Positions 43,533 through 52,836 of a DNA stretch of 64,000 nt are shown piece after piece; position 1 is the stretch's first letter, and the number at the start of each line of letters is the position of its first letter. The translations under genes were made by a program, and so were the position numbers. The notes under the pieces were generated by a model that was not told the DNA's origin, did no database searches, and saw only the letters and a list, made by a program, of their open reading frames with translations. The stretch covers positions 1 to 64,000 of the forward strand of contig JAHBXE010000007.1 in NCBI GenBank assembly GCA_019636625.1, given 5' to 3'. The stretch is from Phycisphaeraceae bacterium. GTDB lineage: Bacteria; Planctomycetota; Phycisphaerae; Phycisphaerales; UBA1924.

Positions 43533-45704
43533 TCAACGCGGTTGCTTTGCAGCGCGGGAGGCCTTGTACTGGGGAAGTGGCTTGGATGCGAGCTTCCGGT
43601 GCTGATCCAACTTGGCTTGGGCGTCGGCATGCTCCCTCGGACGATCGAGAAGCGCCGGCGAGTACATCGCCGCCTGCGCTTCCAACAGGCGTTCGCGGGT
43701 CGGCAACCCCCCGGCGAGCCCCCCACCCTTCAGCGCGGCGCCCACTTCCCGGTTAAGAGACAGCAGTTCAGAACGGTCATCACTCGTCAACTCGCCCCGA
43801 AGCGACTTCGCGTGCAACTGCAGCGCCCGGGCGCTCAGCCAAAGCCGTCTGGTCTGCTCGGCCAAAGCGTCCGTCTCGAGCCCTTTGGCTCTCCAACGTT
43901 CCACGGCCCACCCCAATCGCTCGGCGGCCTCGTCAAACTCTTTGTTGTTCACGAGCCAGAAGCCGAGGACTCCCTGCCACATCAGCGTTTCAACATGGTC
44001 CTCGCGCCCCGCGTCGATGTACTCCTTCACGATGTCTCTCGCCCGCTGCGTCTTGAGCCGCCACGCTTCGAGCCGACTCTGCGGACTGTCCAAACCCGCG
44101 TCACGCGTCACCTGCTCCCACGCCACGACCATCTGAATCATGTCCTGCCCCATCCCCATGCTTTGGAGTTGCTTGAAGAATCGATAGACCACCTCAATTT
44201 CATTCCGTGCATCGGACACCGTGGCGTCTGCGGCATCGGCGCGAGCTCGGTTCTCCTTCGCCACCGAAACCCAGTATCCCGCTGCCCCAGCCCCTGCCAC
44301 CACGGAGAGAAACGCGACCGCAATCGCAGCGACCAAGGCAGGACGCCTTCTCGTCGCCAGTCGAGCCACCCGCCACACCGATGGACGGCGCCAGGCTATG
44401 GGTTCGTGCCGAACCCACGCTTCGAGATCATCCGCCAACTCCCCCGCTGAGGCGTGTCGGTCCGCAGGCTTCGACGCCATTGCTCTGCGGCAAATCGCGG
44501 CCAGGTCGTCGTCGATCCTGGGAATCTTGAGCCGCGGATCGGGCGGCCCGGGTCGCCCCGTAGCCAGATCGTGTGTCCTCGCCACTTCTTCAACAGTCGA
44601 TCCGTTCGGCAGTTCGCCGGTCAGCAGATAGAAGAGAACACCCCCCAAGGCGTACACGTCCGACTGCACGCCAAGACAGCCCGGCTCGCCGCGGTACTGC
44701 TCGGGAGAGATGAACGCAATGTTGCCCATCGGCTGCATCGCCTCCTCCCGGCGTGCGACCAGTTCGCTCTCGCGAACCGCGATCCCGAAGTCCGCCACCT
44801 TTGGCTCGCCGGACGACGTCACAAGAATGTTGGACGGTTTCAGGTCGCAATGCACCAACCCCGCCAGGTGCGCCGCCTGCAGTCCTCTCGCCACCTTGGC
44901 CACCATTGTCGCGGCAGCCGCGGGGGCCACCCGGGGTCCGTGCGCTTCGAGCCAGCGGTCAAGGTCCCCGCCCTCAACATGCTCGTACACGATGTAATCT
45001 TCGCCTTCGTCTGACAGACCCCGATCGAGGACGCGAACCACATGGTCGTGCAGGACGCGGCGGGCCTTCGAAGCCTCCTCCGCCAGTTGCATCTTCGCAC
45101 GCGTGGTCCGGACCTGGGTTGCGAGAATCTTGATCGCCACGCGCGCTGGCCGGTCCTGTTCAGAGAGAAGCCGGTCAACCGCCAGGTACACCTCCCCGCT
45201 GCTGCCGGATCCCAGAAGCTCGACGAGCTGGTACCGCGGCACTCCATCCTCCCCGATCGGCCCGAAGTCATCTGGCACCACACGTTGAGGCGATGAACGA
45301 ACCAGTTGGCTCACACCGGTTGTCGACACCACCGCGCGGCCAAGAACCGCCGCTTCATCAATCGCAACGGCCATTTCCGGGAACTGAGCTTTGAGCTCGG
45401 CCACCGCCGCCGACGTCGGCCTCGCTCCCCCGGACATGGACCGCAATACCACATCGATCGCGGAATCCAGCGGGAGTTCACGCCGCGGCAGGTCCGGAAC
45501 CGCTTCGAGATACCTCACCATCGAGATCGGCCGACGGAGGCTGATCCGCAAACGGCCATCCACCTCGATCAACTCCGACAGGGCGTCGTCATCCCACGGA
45601 TCGATCGCCTGGAGTAGATCGACGAGGGCGGGGTCAGCGCCACCGTCCCGGTACATCCTGCTGACCTTCGCTTCAACGGTCACGGATACCTTCGACATCA
45701 GCAT
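43533..45704 (-). CDS. Membrane Ser/Thr protein kinase paired with a sigma factor
   Basis: This 723-residue protein has a Hanks-type kinase domain at about 158-425: Gly loop LLGSGSSGEVYLA, VAIK Lys at 192, HCDLKPSN at 285-292 (Cys in place of the Arg of HRD), DFG at 305-307 and an APE-like segment. A Pro/Arg-rich stretch then a membrane helix (about 465-490) precede a soluble helical C-terminal part (about 500-720). The N-terminal 150 residues are not kinase. The ATG lies at the end of the sigma gene (one start overlaps the stop by seven bases), so both come from one transcript. It probably signals to that sigma factor, as in planctomycete ECF-STK pairs. Confidence 0.88.
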   Translation of the reverse strand: MLMSKVSVTVEAKVSRMYRDGGADPALVDLLQAIDPWDDDALSELIEVDGRLRISLRRPISMVRYLEAVPDLPRRELPLDSAIDVVLRSMSGGARPTSAAVAELKAQFPEMAVAIDEAAVLGRAVVSTTGVSQLVRSSPQRVVPDDFGPIGEDGVPRYQLVELLGSGSSGEVYLAVDRLLSEQDRPARVAIKILATQVRTTRAKMQLAEEASKARRVLHDHVVRVLDRGLSDEGEDYIVYEHVEGGDLDRWLEAHGPRVAPAAAATMVAKVARGLQAAHLAGLVHCDLKPSNILVTSSGEPKVADFGIAVRESELVARREEAMQPMGNIAFISPEQYRGEPGCLGVQSDVYALGGVLFYLLTGELPNGSTVEEVARTHDLATGRPGPPDPRLKIPRIDDDLAAICRRAMASKPADRHASAGELADDLEAWVRHEPIAWRRPSVWRVARLATRRRPALVAAIAVAFLSVVAGAGAAGYWVSVAKENRARADAADATVSDARNEIEVVYRFFKQLQSMGMGQDMIQMVVAWEQVTRDAGLDSPQSRLEAWRLKTQRARDIVKEYIDAGREDHVETLMWQGVLGFWLVNNKEFDEAAERLGWAVERWRAKGLETDALAEQTRRLWLSARALQLHAKSLRGELTSDDRSELLSLNREVGAALKGGGLAGGLPTRERLLEAQAAMYSPALLDRPREHADAQAKLDQHRKLASKPLPQYKASRAAKQPR

Positions 45705-46366
45705 CCCCCATGAAGATACGTGTCGCGAAGCTGTTCACGGATCCTCTCCCACCTCTTGCGCACGGCTGATGGTGACATGTCCACGGCGATGGCGATCGAA
45801 GAAGCGTCCCTCCCCATCAGCCAGAGCGAGAGAATCTCCCTGTCGACCCGATCACCCAGCGAACGCAATGCGCGATCGATTTCCAGTTCGGGACCATCGG
45901 AATGTTCGCGCTCGGATTCCCTGAGTCTGGCCAGGATCCTCTCAGCCAAGGCGCTGTCCTCGCCCTCCTTCGCACGAAGACCCCGGTACACCCGGGCTTT
46001 TTCTACGAGGGAGTTCTCCGCGATGGTGAACACGAGGCTCCACACCTGGCCGTCGCTGACAGCGTGAATCTGGCCGGTCGCGACCAAGGCGTCCAGACGT
46101 CGTGCCACGGTCGACAGGATCTCCTGGGAGTCGAACAACCGCCGCATGGCGGGTGAGAGTTTGCCCCGAACCCGCCGCCGTATTCGGGATCCGTACTTCC
46201 GGATAAATGCCGCGCCGGCCTCCCGGTCACCCTGACGGACCCTTTCCAGCAGGTCCGTGAGGTCCGTATCTGTTGTCCCCTGCGTCCGAGAGCCCGGAAT
46301 CTGCACGTCAGTGCACATTTCGGCGCGGATTTCGTCACACTCGGACCTTGGCGCTCGCCCACTCAT
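45698..46366 (-). CDS. ECF-like sigma-70 family factor (kinase-linked)
   Basis: A 222-residue protein from ATG 46366, which follows GGAAG; longer frames run upstream over the divergent gene. Region 2 (about 38-110) begins DLLERVRQGDREAGAAFIRKYG and includes QEILSTVARRLDAL, and region 4 (about 160-220) has EREILSLWLMG-like helix-turn-helix (VDREILSLWLMGRDASSIAIAVDMSPSAVRKRWERIR), here divided by the helices expected for -35 recognition. It lacks extra domains. It is first of the sigma-kinase operon and probably directs transcription in response to the downstream kinase. The target genes are unknown. Confidence 0.85.
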   Translation of the reverse strand: MSGRAPRSECDEIRAEMCTDVQIPGSRTQGTTDTDLTDLLERVRQGDREAGAAFIRKYGSRIRRRVRGKLSPAMRRLFDSQEILSTVARRLDALVATGQIHAVSDGQVWSLVFTIAENSLVEKARVYRGLRAKEGEDSALAERILARLRESEREHSDGPELEIDRALRSLGDRVDREILSLWLMGRDASSIAIAVDMSPSAVRKRWERIREQLRDTYLHGGC

Positions 46367-46424
46367 GTGGCCACTTCCAGATTCGCGCGTGTGATCGCGG
46401 TCGGAGGCCTGTGAGGGACGAACC

Positions 46425-46856
46425 ATGAGGACCCAGTTTACCCGTTTTTCGGTCGTTGTGTCATTGTTTTTGGTGCCCACGGCCACCATCGGAGCCCCGG
46501 AAACGGTCCCGCCAAGGGCTCCCGGACCTTCGATGTCTTCTTCAACCAATTGGCTCGAAGCGTTTCTGGCCGTGCTGTCGGAAGTACACCGCCTGCTCGG
46601 CGGAGATCCCGCCAAGTTGAACTTGGAGACCACCCTGAACGGCAAGTTCGGCGTGATTGCCGACCAGTACGCTTCTTCCGGTATTCCGGCGGGTTTAGGG
46701 GGGCCCGAGCGAGCCGCCTTGGCAGCGAGCGTTCAGCAGGCCTACGCCATGCTTTCCGCCCCACCACCGGGCGTTGTCCTCTACGCGGACAGCTTCCTCA
46801 AGGTCCTTCGGCTGATCTGGGTTGACCTCGGCCTGCCGCCAGAGGAGCTTGGGTGA
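46425..46856 (+). CDS. Small secreted protein, unknown function
   Basis: A 143-residue protein with a clear signal peptide: MRTQFTRFSVVVSLFLVPTATIGA, with likely cleavage after Ala near 24. The mature part is mainly helical (about 43-143) with no Cys. It follows GAGGGACGA and is divergent from the sigma gene, sharing its upstream region. Its position suggests a link with the sigma-kinase system, perhaps as a target, but this is inference. Confidence 0.6.
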   Translation: MRTQFTRFSVVVSLFLVPTATIGAPETVPPRAPGPSMSSSTNWLEAFLAVLSEVHRLLGGDPAKLNLETTLNGKFGVIADQYASSGIPAGLGGPERAALAASVQQAYAMLSAPPPGVVLYADSFLKVLRLIWVDLGLPPEELG

Positions 46857-46978
46857 CCGTTCGATAGCGGCAAAAAATCTGCTGCTGACTTCCCATTTTC
46901 TGTCACACATGGCCGCCAGCCCTCACCTCTCACTGAAGGAAGGGGGGTGTCGGTCTGTTTTGACAACCCCGGGGTGAA

Positions 46979-47308
46979 ATGTCCATGCGAACCTCCAACT
47001 CCAACGCCCTATCGACCAACGCCCGCCGAATCTGGGAGGCGCAGGTGCTCGCACGTCTTCAGCAGACGGCCGGGCACCACTCCTTCTCGCGAATTTCAAC
47101 CTTGACCGGCGTCCACGCCGAGTCCGTTCGCCGGTACCTCACCCGGGGTCGCCCATCCGCGTACTTCATCGCCGCCTTCTGCCGGGGCTTCAGGGTCTCA
47201 CCCGACTGGATTCTGAATGGCGACGACACGGACCAGCCCAATCACCTGTCGTCCGCAGTCGAAACCAAGCCGCGGCAAATTTACCGATCGTCTCGATCGG
47301 CCTCCTGA
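46979..47308 (+). CDS. Small helix-turn-helix protein
   Basis: This 109-residue protein has a helix-turn-helix-like segment (about 37-78): SFSRISTLTGVHAESVRRYLTRG followed by FIAAFCRGFRVSPDWILNG, resembling XRE/Cro-type domains where the last block reads like the usual LxxxFxVSxDWLL motif. The C-terminus is polar. GGGGTGAA precedes the ATG. It stops two bases before the convergent kinase stop. It may regulate the neighbouring signalling genes. Confidence 0.65.
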   Translation: MSMRTSNSNALSTNARRIWEAQVLARLQQTAGHHSFSRISTLTGVHAESVRRYLTRGRPSAYFIAAFCRGFRVSPDWILNGDDTDQPNHLSSAVETKPRQIYRSSRSAS

Positions 47309-47309
47309 C

Positions 47310-50300
47310 CTACCTCCCCACCGGCACATCAGCGAGGATCGGGCCCTTGTTCCACATCGGGCTGCCGCCCGAGACGTGCTTCCGGTAGTACCCGAGCTCC
47401 CAGATCCCGGCTGTCCTGTCCGAGCTACCGGATGCGAGCCGCAGTCCATCGGGCGACACCGCGAGCGAGAGAACCAGGCCGTCATGCCCTTCCAGTACCG
47501 CAATCTCCCTCCCGGCGCGAACATCCCAAACCTGAATGACCGAATCCCGTGAGCTCGAGAACAGGAGATTTCCAGACGGGTGAAAGACCAGCCCGAACAC
47601 GTGCTGCTTGGCGCCGTTCAGAGTCGCCTTGACGACCCCCGTGGAGGCATCGAGCAGTCGTATGTGCCAGTCATCGCTGCCCACGGCGACGAGTTTGGAA
47701 TCGGGCGATAGCGCCACTGCCCGCGTGGGAGACTTCGAAACAACCGTCCGGAACCTCTCCCGGCCATTGGGGAAGTCCCAGGCGATGCACAGACCGTCTC
47801 CTCCAACGGTGAACAGAGTCGCCCCCTTCGGGTGAAACACCCCTTCGATCGCACGTTGAGCATGGCCCGCGAGACTCCGCTTCGCCTCGGGCTGGGCGAT
47901 ATCGACAACCTCGATCACCGGGCTCCCCCCCGCCATCGCAAGCCACTTCCCATCTGGCGAACACCCCAGCCACGTCACACGTTCAGGCGCATCCGTAACC
48001 AGTTCAAGGCCGTCCGTCCCGCTCTCAGAGCAGCGAAACACCTTGCCACCTTGGCCAGCCACGAACACGGATCCACCCCTCGGGCTGAAGCACACCGCCT
48101 CCAGCGGCAGTCTCTCCGGGTTTGGAGCCTCCTTCACGAGCCGTCGCGAGGCCACATCCCAGACGCGCAGTTTCCCATCGGCCGCGACCGTCGCCAGCAT
48201 CCCTCCTCCCGGGCTGAATCGGACGCAGTGAACCGAGTTGTCCGCGCCTGCCAGTCGGGTCAACCACTTCCTGGGCCTGCTTTCGTAGATGCTCAGGGCA
48301 TCCCGATCATCGCAGCACGCGATCATGGAACCATCCGGAGAAAGCGACGGCGATCCCCGGGGAGCCACCACCTGCTCGAACGTGCACAGGAGATGCCCGG
48401 AATCGGGGTCCCAGGTCTTGAAGTTGCGCTCGTTCCCCTGCGTCATCAGCACGCTTCCATCCGCGCTGTATTCCATCCACCCGACGAAGCCGCGGTGCGC
48501 TGTGAGCTCAATCGGCGCTCGACCGCCGCCGGGGTACAGCAGCACCGAGCTGTGAAAGCCCGCCGCAATCTGCTCGCTGTTCGGACGCACTCTCACGGTG
48601 GTCACGGCCGCCCGGACGGCCGACGACCACATCGCCGGGGGCACCTTCAGCGAACGATCCAGACCGCCGTCGCTGGACCGCCAGAGGTTGATGTCGTCGG
48701 CAATGCCCGCGCACACCCACTTTCCATCCACCGAGAACCGCGGCCGCGTCTGGCTTGCCAGCCGGTCCGTCAAGGTGACCAATCTCTCCACCGGCTCCGT
48801 TCGCCAGAGCGACAACTCCCCTTCCGGCGTCAGAACGAGGAATCGCGAGCCATCCGGGCTGAAGTCGTACACCTTCCCTCGCAACCCCGGAACCACCAAC
48901 TCGAATGAATCGCCCTGCGCATCGATCACCAAGGCCCCGCCGCCCCGCGTCAGCATCGCCCGCCGGCGCGTCGTGTCCAGCATCAACGCGCCACCCGGCG
49001 CCGCCTCCTTCGGCTTGATCTGCCGGACCAACCCCCCATCGGACACCCGCCGGACCTCCTGCAATCCATCGCTGCGTACCAGGTGCACGCGCGCGCCGTC
49101 GTCCGACCACCGGAGCACCTCTGTTCCGGCGGTGACCGGCACCTGGCTCATCACCGGATGCCGGCTGTACAGCTCGAACAGCGCCCAAAGCGCCTGGACC
49201 TGCTCCGGCGTGCCTTCAAAGCACGCACGCTCATCCGCAGTCGATCCCAGAACCCGGACGAGCTCCGGCCGGATCATCTCCTCCGCACGCCCGCTGTCCC
49301 CGTTCACCGCCATCAGGCGTCCCCGCTCGATCGTGCTGGAGGCAAGGGACGATTGCAGCAGCGATCGCTGGTTCGAAAGACGGCTGGAGGTCCACGCCAT
49401 CACACCCGCAAAGGCCGCCAGCAGCATGACCCCCGCCGTGGTCGCCAGGAACGCAACGCGGTGCCGCCACGCCAACTTCTTGAGCAGGTACACCGTGCTG
49501 TGATGCCGCGCTTCCACCGGCCGACCAGCGAGGTAGTTCTCGAGATCGTTCCGCAACGCCGCGGCTGACTGATACCGCTCGCTCCGGTCCTTCGCCAGGG
49601 CCCGCTCGATGATCGATTCAAGCTCATCCCCCGCAGGTTGATCGCCCGGCTTCAACATCCCGAGCGGCGAAGGCGGATTCCGGGTGATATTGGCGATCGC
49701 GCCGCTGAGTGACCCCGCCGTGTCGTACGGCCGACGCCCGGTGAGAACCTCGTACAGGATCAGTCCGAGCGAGTACACATCCGATCGGATGTCCACCGCC
49801 CCGGGATGCCCCGACACCTGCTCCGGCGAGGCATAGGCCAGCGTGCCCGCAAACGCCCCTGTTCGCGTGATCCGGGTTTCTGATGACACCCGTCTGGCAA
49901 TGCCAAAGTCAACAACCCGTGGCACGCCGTTGCTCGTCACCAAGACGTTCGCCGGCTTCAGGTCGCGATGGATCACGCCGTTCACGTGGGCGTGTTGCAG
50001 CGCATCGCAGACCGTCGCCACCGCCCGAAGCTTGACGCGGAGCGCCGTCCTCTCGCCCTCGCGGGTCTGCGGTGCCGCCGCATCCACCGCCCGGGCCCAC
50101 TCGTCGATGGCGACACCTTCCACGTACTCCATCGCGAGCGCTTGCCGTCCGTCGGAAAGCACCGTCCGCTGGAACAGGTTGACGATGTTCGGATGCCGCA
50201 GGCTGGCAGCCAGCTCCGCCTCTCGTTCGACTCGGCGACGGGTGCGACCGTCCGCATCTCCGGTCTCGATCACCTTGACAGCGACCCTCCGCTTCGTCTC

Positions 50301-50600
50301 AATCTGCACCGCCTCGTACACCACGCCCTGCCCGCCGCGAGCGATCTCTCGCACCAGTTCGTACCCGGGAAGCATGGTCGGATCTGTGATCGCCCGGGGG
50401 GGCAGCGCCAGCACATCGGACCCCAGCTTCACCGCAACATCGCCCATGAACGCGATGTTCTCCCTCATCATCTGTTCGAGTTCGCGGCACGCCGGGCACA
50501 CACCAAGGTGCGACCGCATGTCCTCCGTGACTGTCCCATCCGCGATCGCACGCTCGAGCGATTCCGGATCGATGCAGTGGATGGAACCCACCTGCGTCAC
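47310..50600 (-). CDS. Ser/Thr protein kinase with WD40 beta-propeller, paired with a sigma factor
   Basis: This 1096-residue protein starts at a GTG whose GTGA overlaps the sigma stop codon (50597-50600). An anti-sigma-like zinc finger may lie at the N-terminus (His31, Cys35, Cys38 in HLGVCPAC). The Hanks kinase domain (about 80-365) shows Gly loop IARGGQGVVYEA, VAVK Lys near 109, HRDLKPANV, DFG and SDVYSLG. A membrane helix (about 395-418) separates it from a long WD40-type region (about 490-1090): many blocks of the form FSPDG-x-LA or VSPDGLRLASGSSDRTAGIW. Planctomycete kinases of this kind are thought to sense or scaffold through the propeller. It probably regulates the adjoining sigma factor. 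Confidence 0.93.
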   Translation of the reverse strand: MTQVGSIHCIDPESLERAIADGTVTEDMRSHLGVCPACRELEQMMRENIAFMGDVAVKLGSDVLALPPRAITDPTMLPGYELVREIARGGQGVVYEAVQIETKRRVAVKVIETGDADGRTRRRVEREAELAASLRHPNIVNLFQRTVLSDGRQALAMEYVEGVAIDEWARAVDAAAPQTREGERTALRVKLRAVATVCDALQHAHVNGVIHRDLKPANVLVTSNGVPRVVDFGIARRVSSETRITRTGAFAGTLAYASPEQVSGHPGAVDIRSDVYSLGLILYEVLTGRRPYDTAGSLSGAIANITRNPPSPLGMLKPGDQPAGDELESIIERALAKDRSERYQSAAALRNDLENYLAGRPVEARHHSTVYLLKKLAWRHRVAFLATTAGVMLLAAFAGVMAWTSSRLSNQRSLLQSSLASSTIERGRLMAVNGDSGRAEEMIRPELVRVLGSTADERACFEGTPEQVQALWALFELYSRHPVMSQVPVTAGTEVLRWSDDGARVHLVRSDGLQEVRRVSDGGLVRQIKPKEAAPGGALMLDTTRRRAMLTRGGGALVIDAQGDSFELVVPGLRGKVYDFSPDGSRFLVLTPEGELSLWRTEPVERLVTLTDRLASQTRPRFSVDGKWVCAGIADDINLWRSSDGGLDRSLKVPPAMWSSAVRAAVTTVRVRPNSEQIAAGFHSSVLLYPGGGRAPIELTAHRGFVGWMEYSADGSVLMTQGNERNFKTWDPDSGHLLCTFEQVVAPRGSPSLSPDGSMIACCDDRDALSIYESRPRKWLTRLAGADNSVHCVRFSPGGGMLATVAADGKLRVWDVASRRLVKEAPNPERLPLEAVCFSPRGGSVFVAGQGGKVFRCSESGTDGLELVTDAPERVTWLGCSPDGKWLAMAGGSPVIEVVDIAQPEAKRSLAGHAQRAIEGVFHPKGATLFTVGGDGLCIAWDFPNGRERFRTVVSKSPTRAVALSPDSKLVAVGSDDWHIRLLDASTGVVKATLNGAKQHVFGLVFHPSGNLLFSSSRDSVIQVWDVRAGREIAVLEGHDGLVLSLAVSPDGLRLASGSSDRTAGIWELGYYRKHVSGGSPMWNKGPILADVPVGR

Positions 50601-51190
50601 GGCTCGTCGAACTCCTGCGTCAGTTGCGCCACGATCTCTCGCAGCTTCTTGATCGCGCGGTTCTTCGCGACGTACACCTCCGCGACAGACATGCCGCACT
50701 GCGCCGCGGCCTCCTGGGGTGGCACCTGCCGAAGCGCGCACAAGTCAAACGCCCGGATCGTCCGCTCGTCGAGCCGGGTATCCGATCGAAGTACGTGCAT
50801 CGCGCGTTCGAGTATGACGCGCTGACGCGAGTCCTCCCAGTCGCGCTGAACGGTCTCATCGTCCGACACATCGATGAGCGCCGATTCCCCCCGATCGATG
50901 CGTCGTTTCACCTGCGCCCGCTTCAGGTCCGTGATCCGGTTCCGCGCGATCCCGATGATCCACGAGCTCAGCCGACCTCGCTCGCGCTGGTACTTGCCCT
51001 CGCGGTAATCCGCCGCGAACTGCGTCAGGGCTGTTTGCGCCACATCCGCCGCGTCATCATCCGCCAGCCCTTGCCGCCGCGCAAAGCCGATAAGGATCGG
51101 CCGGTACCGCTCGTCAAACTGACGCCACATCTCCCCGTTCGAGGGATCGCGCAGCGATTCCAATATCTGTGTTGTTGTCCGCGTCAACAT
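50597..51190 (-). CDS. ECF sigma factor (kinase-linked)
   Basis: About 197 residues from ATG 51190 (an earlier ATG at 51223 is possible). Region 2 includes MWRQFDERYRPILIGFARRQGLADDDAADVAQ and GRLSSWIIGIARNRITDLKR, which carry the -10 recognition and core-binding helices; region 4 has RTIRAFDLCALRQVPPQEAAAQ followed by MSVAEVYVAKNRAIKKLREIV. It lies four bases in overlap with the WD40 kinase and should be co-expressed with it. It belongs to the kinase-linked ECF type by context. Targets are unknown. Confidence 0.9.
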   Translation of the reverse strand: MLTRTTTQILESLRDPSNGEMWRQFDERYRPILIGFARRQGLADDDAADVAQTALTQFAADYREGKYQRERGRLSSWIIGIARNRITDLKRAQVKRRIDRGESALIDVSDDETVQRDWEDSRQRVILERAMHVLRSDTRLDERTIRAFDLCALRQVPPQEAAAQCGMSVAEVYVAKNRAIKKLREIVAQLTQEFDEP

Positions 51191-51343
51191 CCCACGGATA
51201 CCCCTGACCAGTCCGACCACCATACCACACGTGTCCAGTGCCGAACACGCCCCTCACGCCGTCCCCCTTGGTTTTCACCTCCCGTCGCTGCAAGAAGCGG
51301 ACCCGTGCTCCGCAGTCTGGACAACGACTCGGAGGTCAGTCTG

Positions 51344-52006
51344 ATGAATGTTCGCCTTGCATCGGTTGCTTTGCTCCTTACCGCCGCGGCGGCCATGGCC
51401 CAGCTCTCCAACACGGGTTTCGACACGGGATTCGTGGCCAGCGGGGGTCAAGCCGAACTTCCCGCCCCGTGGAGCAGCACCGGCCCCGGCAACTCATTCA
51501 TCTCTTTCGATACCTGGGACCACACCGGCGGCAACGGGCTTCTCCCCACCTTCGCCAACGTCTTCACCGGCGTTACCGCCGCCAGCGGCACCCGGTGGTC
51601 CGGGGGTTGGAACTTCGAGAACATGCACCAGTTGATGAGCTTCACGCTCACCCCGGGACAGCAGTACACCATCTCCGCGAACGTGCACGCCGCGAATCCC
51701 GCGATCGGGTTCATTCCCGGCGGCTTCGAGTTTGGACTGGGCGCCACTTCCACATCAACCCCGCTGGTCGTCGCGACATTCCCAACGGTCACGTGGTCGA
51801 ATGGATGGGTTCTGCAAAGCGCCACGTTCACGGCACCGTCCAATGCCGCCTTGTTGCCCTACTTCTTCCCGATTGCGTACAGCTCCAACCAGGCCGTCAA
51901 CACGTACGTCGGCATCGATGACATCACCATCACGCCGGTTCCCGCGCCGGGCTCGATTGCCCTGCTCAGCAGCGGCCTGATTCTGACGTTCCGACGACGT
52001 CGCTGA
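51344..52006 (+). CDS. Secreted protein with PEP-CTERM-like sorting tail
   Basis: A 220-residue protein after GGAGGT. The N-terminal signal peptide (MNVRLASVALLLTAAAAMAQ) is followed by a beta-rich body reminiscent of carbohydrate-binding or DUF642-like jelly rolls (FDTGFVASGG, WSGGWNFENMHQ, SNGWVLQSATFTAP), and the tail is VPAPGSIALLSSGLILTFRRRR, a Pro-Ala-Pro motif, hydrophobic stretch and Arg cluster. Such tails direct export-linked sorting by an exosortase-like system. No exosortase is encoded in this window. A second such gene follows. Confidence 0.8.
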   Translation: MNVRLASVALLLTAAAAMAQLSNTGFDTGFVASGGQAELPAPWSSTGPGNSFISFDTWDHTGGNGLLPTFANVFTGVTAASGTRWSGGWNFENMHQLMSFTLTPGQQYTISANVHAANPAIGFIPGGFEFGLGATSTSTPLVVATFPTVTWSNGWVLQSATFTAPSNAALLPYFFPIAYSSNQAVNTYVGIDDITITPVPAPGSIALLSSGLILTFRRRR

Positions 52007-52091
52007 TCGGCCCGGCCCAATCCCCACCCCCCGATACAAGCACGCACTGTGCGTGCAGAGCCATCTTGCCTTCGCACCCTGGAGAGTTGAC

Positions 52092-52724
52092 ATGATCCGT
52101 ACCACCTGCATCGTTTCTGTGCTCGCCCTTGCTGCCGGCTCGACGCTGGCCGATGACCTGACCCCGCCAACGTGGCGCTTCAACCCGGGGACAACCGTTC
52201 AGCATTGGGACTTCTCAGCTGGCCCGACGGGAGGGCCACCGGATGCCCCTCCCTTCAACAACCCCTACGGGACGCCCATCATGGTGCCGACGACGGGTAC
52301 CAACTGGCTTCCCGCGATCTTCGGCCGCAATGACGTGTGGGACATCACGGGCGGTTCCCTCCAGTTTGATATCCCGAACACGGGCAACTCGGCGCACATG
52401 AAGGAAATCCAGATCCAGGTCACCTATCTCGCCCTCGCGCCGGGCGTCAGCCCCGGGTACGCCGTGTCAGGACCTTCGGGGATGTTCACGCAGGTCGGCG
52501 GCCCCTCCATCATTCCGCTCTCCAACGGCTGGGTTCACGAGACGACGCTCTGGACCATTGGCGTCTGCCCCCCGTTCGAACGCATCGCCCTCTTCCCGGG
52601 GCTCGCCGGCGTTCAGTTCTTCGTCGACCAGGTCGTGATCGACACCCAGTGCATCGTCCCGACACCCGCTTCCGCTTCTCTCCTCGCTCTCGGCGGAGTC
52701 TGCGCCCTGCGGCGCCGCCGCTGA
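52092..52724 (+). CDS. Second secreted protein with PEP-CTERM-like sorting tail
   Basis: A 210-residue protein from the ATG after GGAGAG. It has a signal peptide (MIRTTCIVSVLALAAGSTLA), a beta-rich body with Trp- and Gly-rich loops and few Cys, and a tail with PTPASASLLALGGVCALRRRR, the same Pro-x-Pro, hydrophobic and Arg pattern as its neighbour. Only 85 bases separate the two genes, and a terminator follows this one. It is probably surface or matrix-associated. No enzymatic motif is visible. Confidence 0.78.
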   Translation: MIRTTCIVSVLALAAGSTLADDLTPPTWRFNPGTTVQHWDFSAGPTGGPPDAPPFNNPYGTPIMVPTTGTNWLPAIFGRNDVWDITGGSLQFDIPNTGNSAHMKEIQIQVTYLALAPGVSPGYAVSGPSGMFTQVGGPSIIPLSNGWVHETTLWTIGVCPPFERIALFPGLAGVQFFVDQVVIDTQCIVPTPASASLLALGGVCALRRRR

Positions 52725-52770
52725 GCCTCACCCATCTTTCGCATCCTCTTTCACCTGCCCCCTCTCCAGT

Positions 52771-52812
52771 CCCGCCCCCGGGCCAACGCCCGGAAGGGCG
52801 GGTTTGTCTTTC
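52771..52812 (+). terminator. Intrinsic terminator after the second sorting-tail gene
   Basis: CCCGCCC (52771-52777) pairs with GGGCGGG (52796-52802), with an inner CCGGGC/GCCCGG stem, then TTTGTCTTT. The T-rich side fits transcription in the plus direction. It separates this gene from the convergent photolyase-related gene. Confidence 0.85.
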
Positions 52813-52836
52813 GACCGATGATCCCGAACGACGGAA

